The translations under genes and the position numbers were made by a program. This document shows positions 63,456 through 64,000 of a stretch of 64,000 bases of DNA, piece after piece. The stretch is from Asticcacaulis sp. ZE23SCel15. GTDB taxonomy: Bacteria; Pseudomonadota; Alphaproteobacteria; Caulobacterales; Caulobacteraceae. Under the pieces are notes generated by a model. It had not been told where the DNA came from. It searched no databases and was given only the letters and a program-made list of their open reading frames with translations. Positions within the stretch are counted from its first letter, which is position 1, and the number at the start of each line of letters is the position of its first letter. The stretch covers positions 481,001-545,000 of the forward strand of contig NZ_CP130044.1 in assembly GCF_030505395.1 (NCBI RefSeq), written 5' to 3'.

Positions 63456-64000
63456 ATGTCTTTATCCCTGCGACACCTTCAGGCACCGGAAATTACCGAT
63501 AATGCCCCCGCTGCAGAGCCCGGTAACCGCGTGTTATCCGGCGATGATCCGGCCGATGGCGGGCGTGCGTTTCTGCGCATGGTCAGCCACGAACTGAGGA
63601 CGCCGCTCAATTCGATCATCGGCTTTTCCGAAGTGCTGCGTCACGAACATTTCGGCCCGCTGGGCTCGCCGCAGTACCATGAATATGCCGGGATCATTCA
63701 CGACAGCGGCCGCAGGCTTCTGGGGCTGTTTGATGATGTGCTTGAAATCGTGCGCCTGCAAGGCGGCAATGCCGATCTGATCTGCACGACACAGGATGTC
63801 ATGCCCTGCCTGGAAGAGGCCCTGCTCAGTCACGCCGGACGGGCCGAAGCGCGCAATGTCCGTTTCAGTCTGCGACTCAAGGATGAGGGGTTGTGCGGCC
63901 ATTTCGACGCCCGCGCGGTCGGCATCTGCCTTGATCACCTGATCGACAACGCCCTCAACCACGCTCCCGAAGGCTCGCTGATCGAGGTCTCGGCCAAGGC
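63456..64000 (+). CDS. Cytoplasmic sensor histidine kinase, partial (CckN/PleC-like)
   Basis: The first 181 residues are in the window and the frame is open to the edge. There is no membrane segment. [20 protein letters not shown] is the HisKA box (His45), then EHFGPLGSPQYHEYAGIIHD, and LDHLIDNALNHAPEGSLIEV is the ATPase N box. The short N-terminal leader and this core resemble CckN/PleC-type kinases of the DivK pathway. In Caulobacter crescentus cckN and divJ lie close together, which fits the divergent neighbour here, but I recall this rather than test it. ATG 63456 begins the family region and a CtrA box is just upstream. Confidence 0.75.
   Translation, partial: MSLSLRHLQAPEITDNAPAAEPGNRVLSGDDPADGGRAFLRMVSHELRTPLNSIIGFSEVLRHEHFGPLGSPQYHEYAGIIHDSGRRLLGLFDDVLEIVRLQGGNADLICTTQDVMPCLEEALLSHAGRAEARNVRFSLRLKDEGLCGHFDARAVGICLDHLIDNALNHAPEGSLIEVSAK

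Overview
The window looks like chromosome from a stalked or budding alphaproteobacterium of the family Caulobacteraceae, most likely Asticcacaulis or a close relative. The grounds are GC-rich coding DNA, hslVU, a DivJ-like/CckN-like pair of histidine kinases with a perfect CtrA box, a TonB-dependent receptor and GH97 glycosidase typical of these oligotrophs, and dispersed palindromes of an alphaproteobacterial type. The genus is inferred from protein resemblance, not from a search.

Layout. 0-9.6 kb: a tRNA-Thr, a frameshifted periplasmic glycerophosphodiesterase, an exported amidohydrolase, a TonB-dependent receptor, and divergent from it an exported protein in which a cyanophycinase domain is fused to an isoaspartyl dipeptidase domain. 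8.3-19.0 kb: a minus-strand run amaA-amaB-gcdH-CoA transferase-ThDP enzyme-Lrp regulator-DAACS carrier, with a divergent LysR regulator and an ornithine cyclodeaminase/mu-crystallin family reductase. Together these read as lysine/pipecolate/glutarate catabolism, with the ThDP enzyme a candidate 2-oxoadipate decarboxylase. 19-31.5 kb: an ABC-2 exporter whose two genes are separated by two long inverted repeats, a tandem HD-GYP protein, a Yip1-family membrane protein, a GST, a PAS pseudokinase, a RimB-RimK fusion with an Smr protein, and a lone AT-rich gene with a HEPN-like motif. 31.5-36 kb: a GH97 glycosidase and a DUF6807 protein diverging around a palindrome, then a lone AT-rich AbiC-like gene beside tRNA-Gly.

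36-48.6 kb is mainly housekeeping: MAPEG and ThiF proteins, hslV and hslU separated by two extra genes, a tyrosine phosphatase, a MazG-like protein, nth, a creatininase-family protein, acetyl-CoA synthetase broken by one base, a degenerate trypsin-like protein, a DUF350 protein and rlmN. 48.7-60.2 kb: a 1355-residue autotransporter, several conserved hypothetical genes, a MocR regulator divergent from a DMT exporter, an acyltransferase and an OmpA lipoprotein. 60.3-64 kb: an AT-rich gene with a nucleoside-deoxyribosyltransferase/TIR-like domain, then a DivJ-like kinase and the start of a second cytoplasmic kinase preceded by a CtrA box.

Two themes cross the window. Eight copies of a roughly 50-bp palindrome, mostly at gene 3' ends, show compensatory arm changes. 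Three isolated low-GC genes have defence-like features. Three single-base insertions in conserved features (glycerophosphodiesterase, acs, the tRNA-Thr T loop) may be assembly errors or real lesions. No gene-free stretch exceeds 300 bases. No CRISPR array, rRNA, IS element or prophage was seen.
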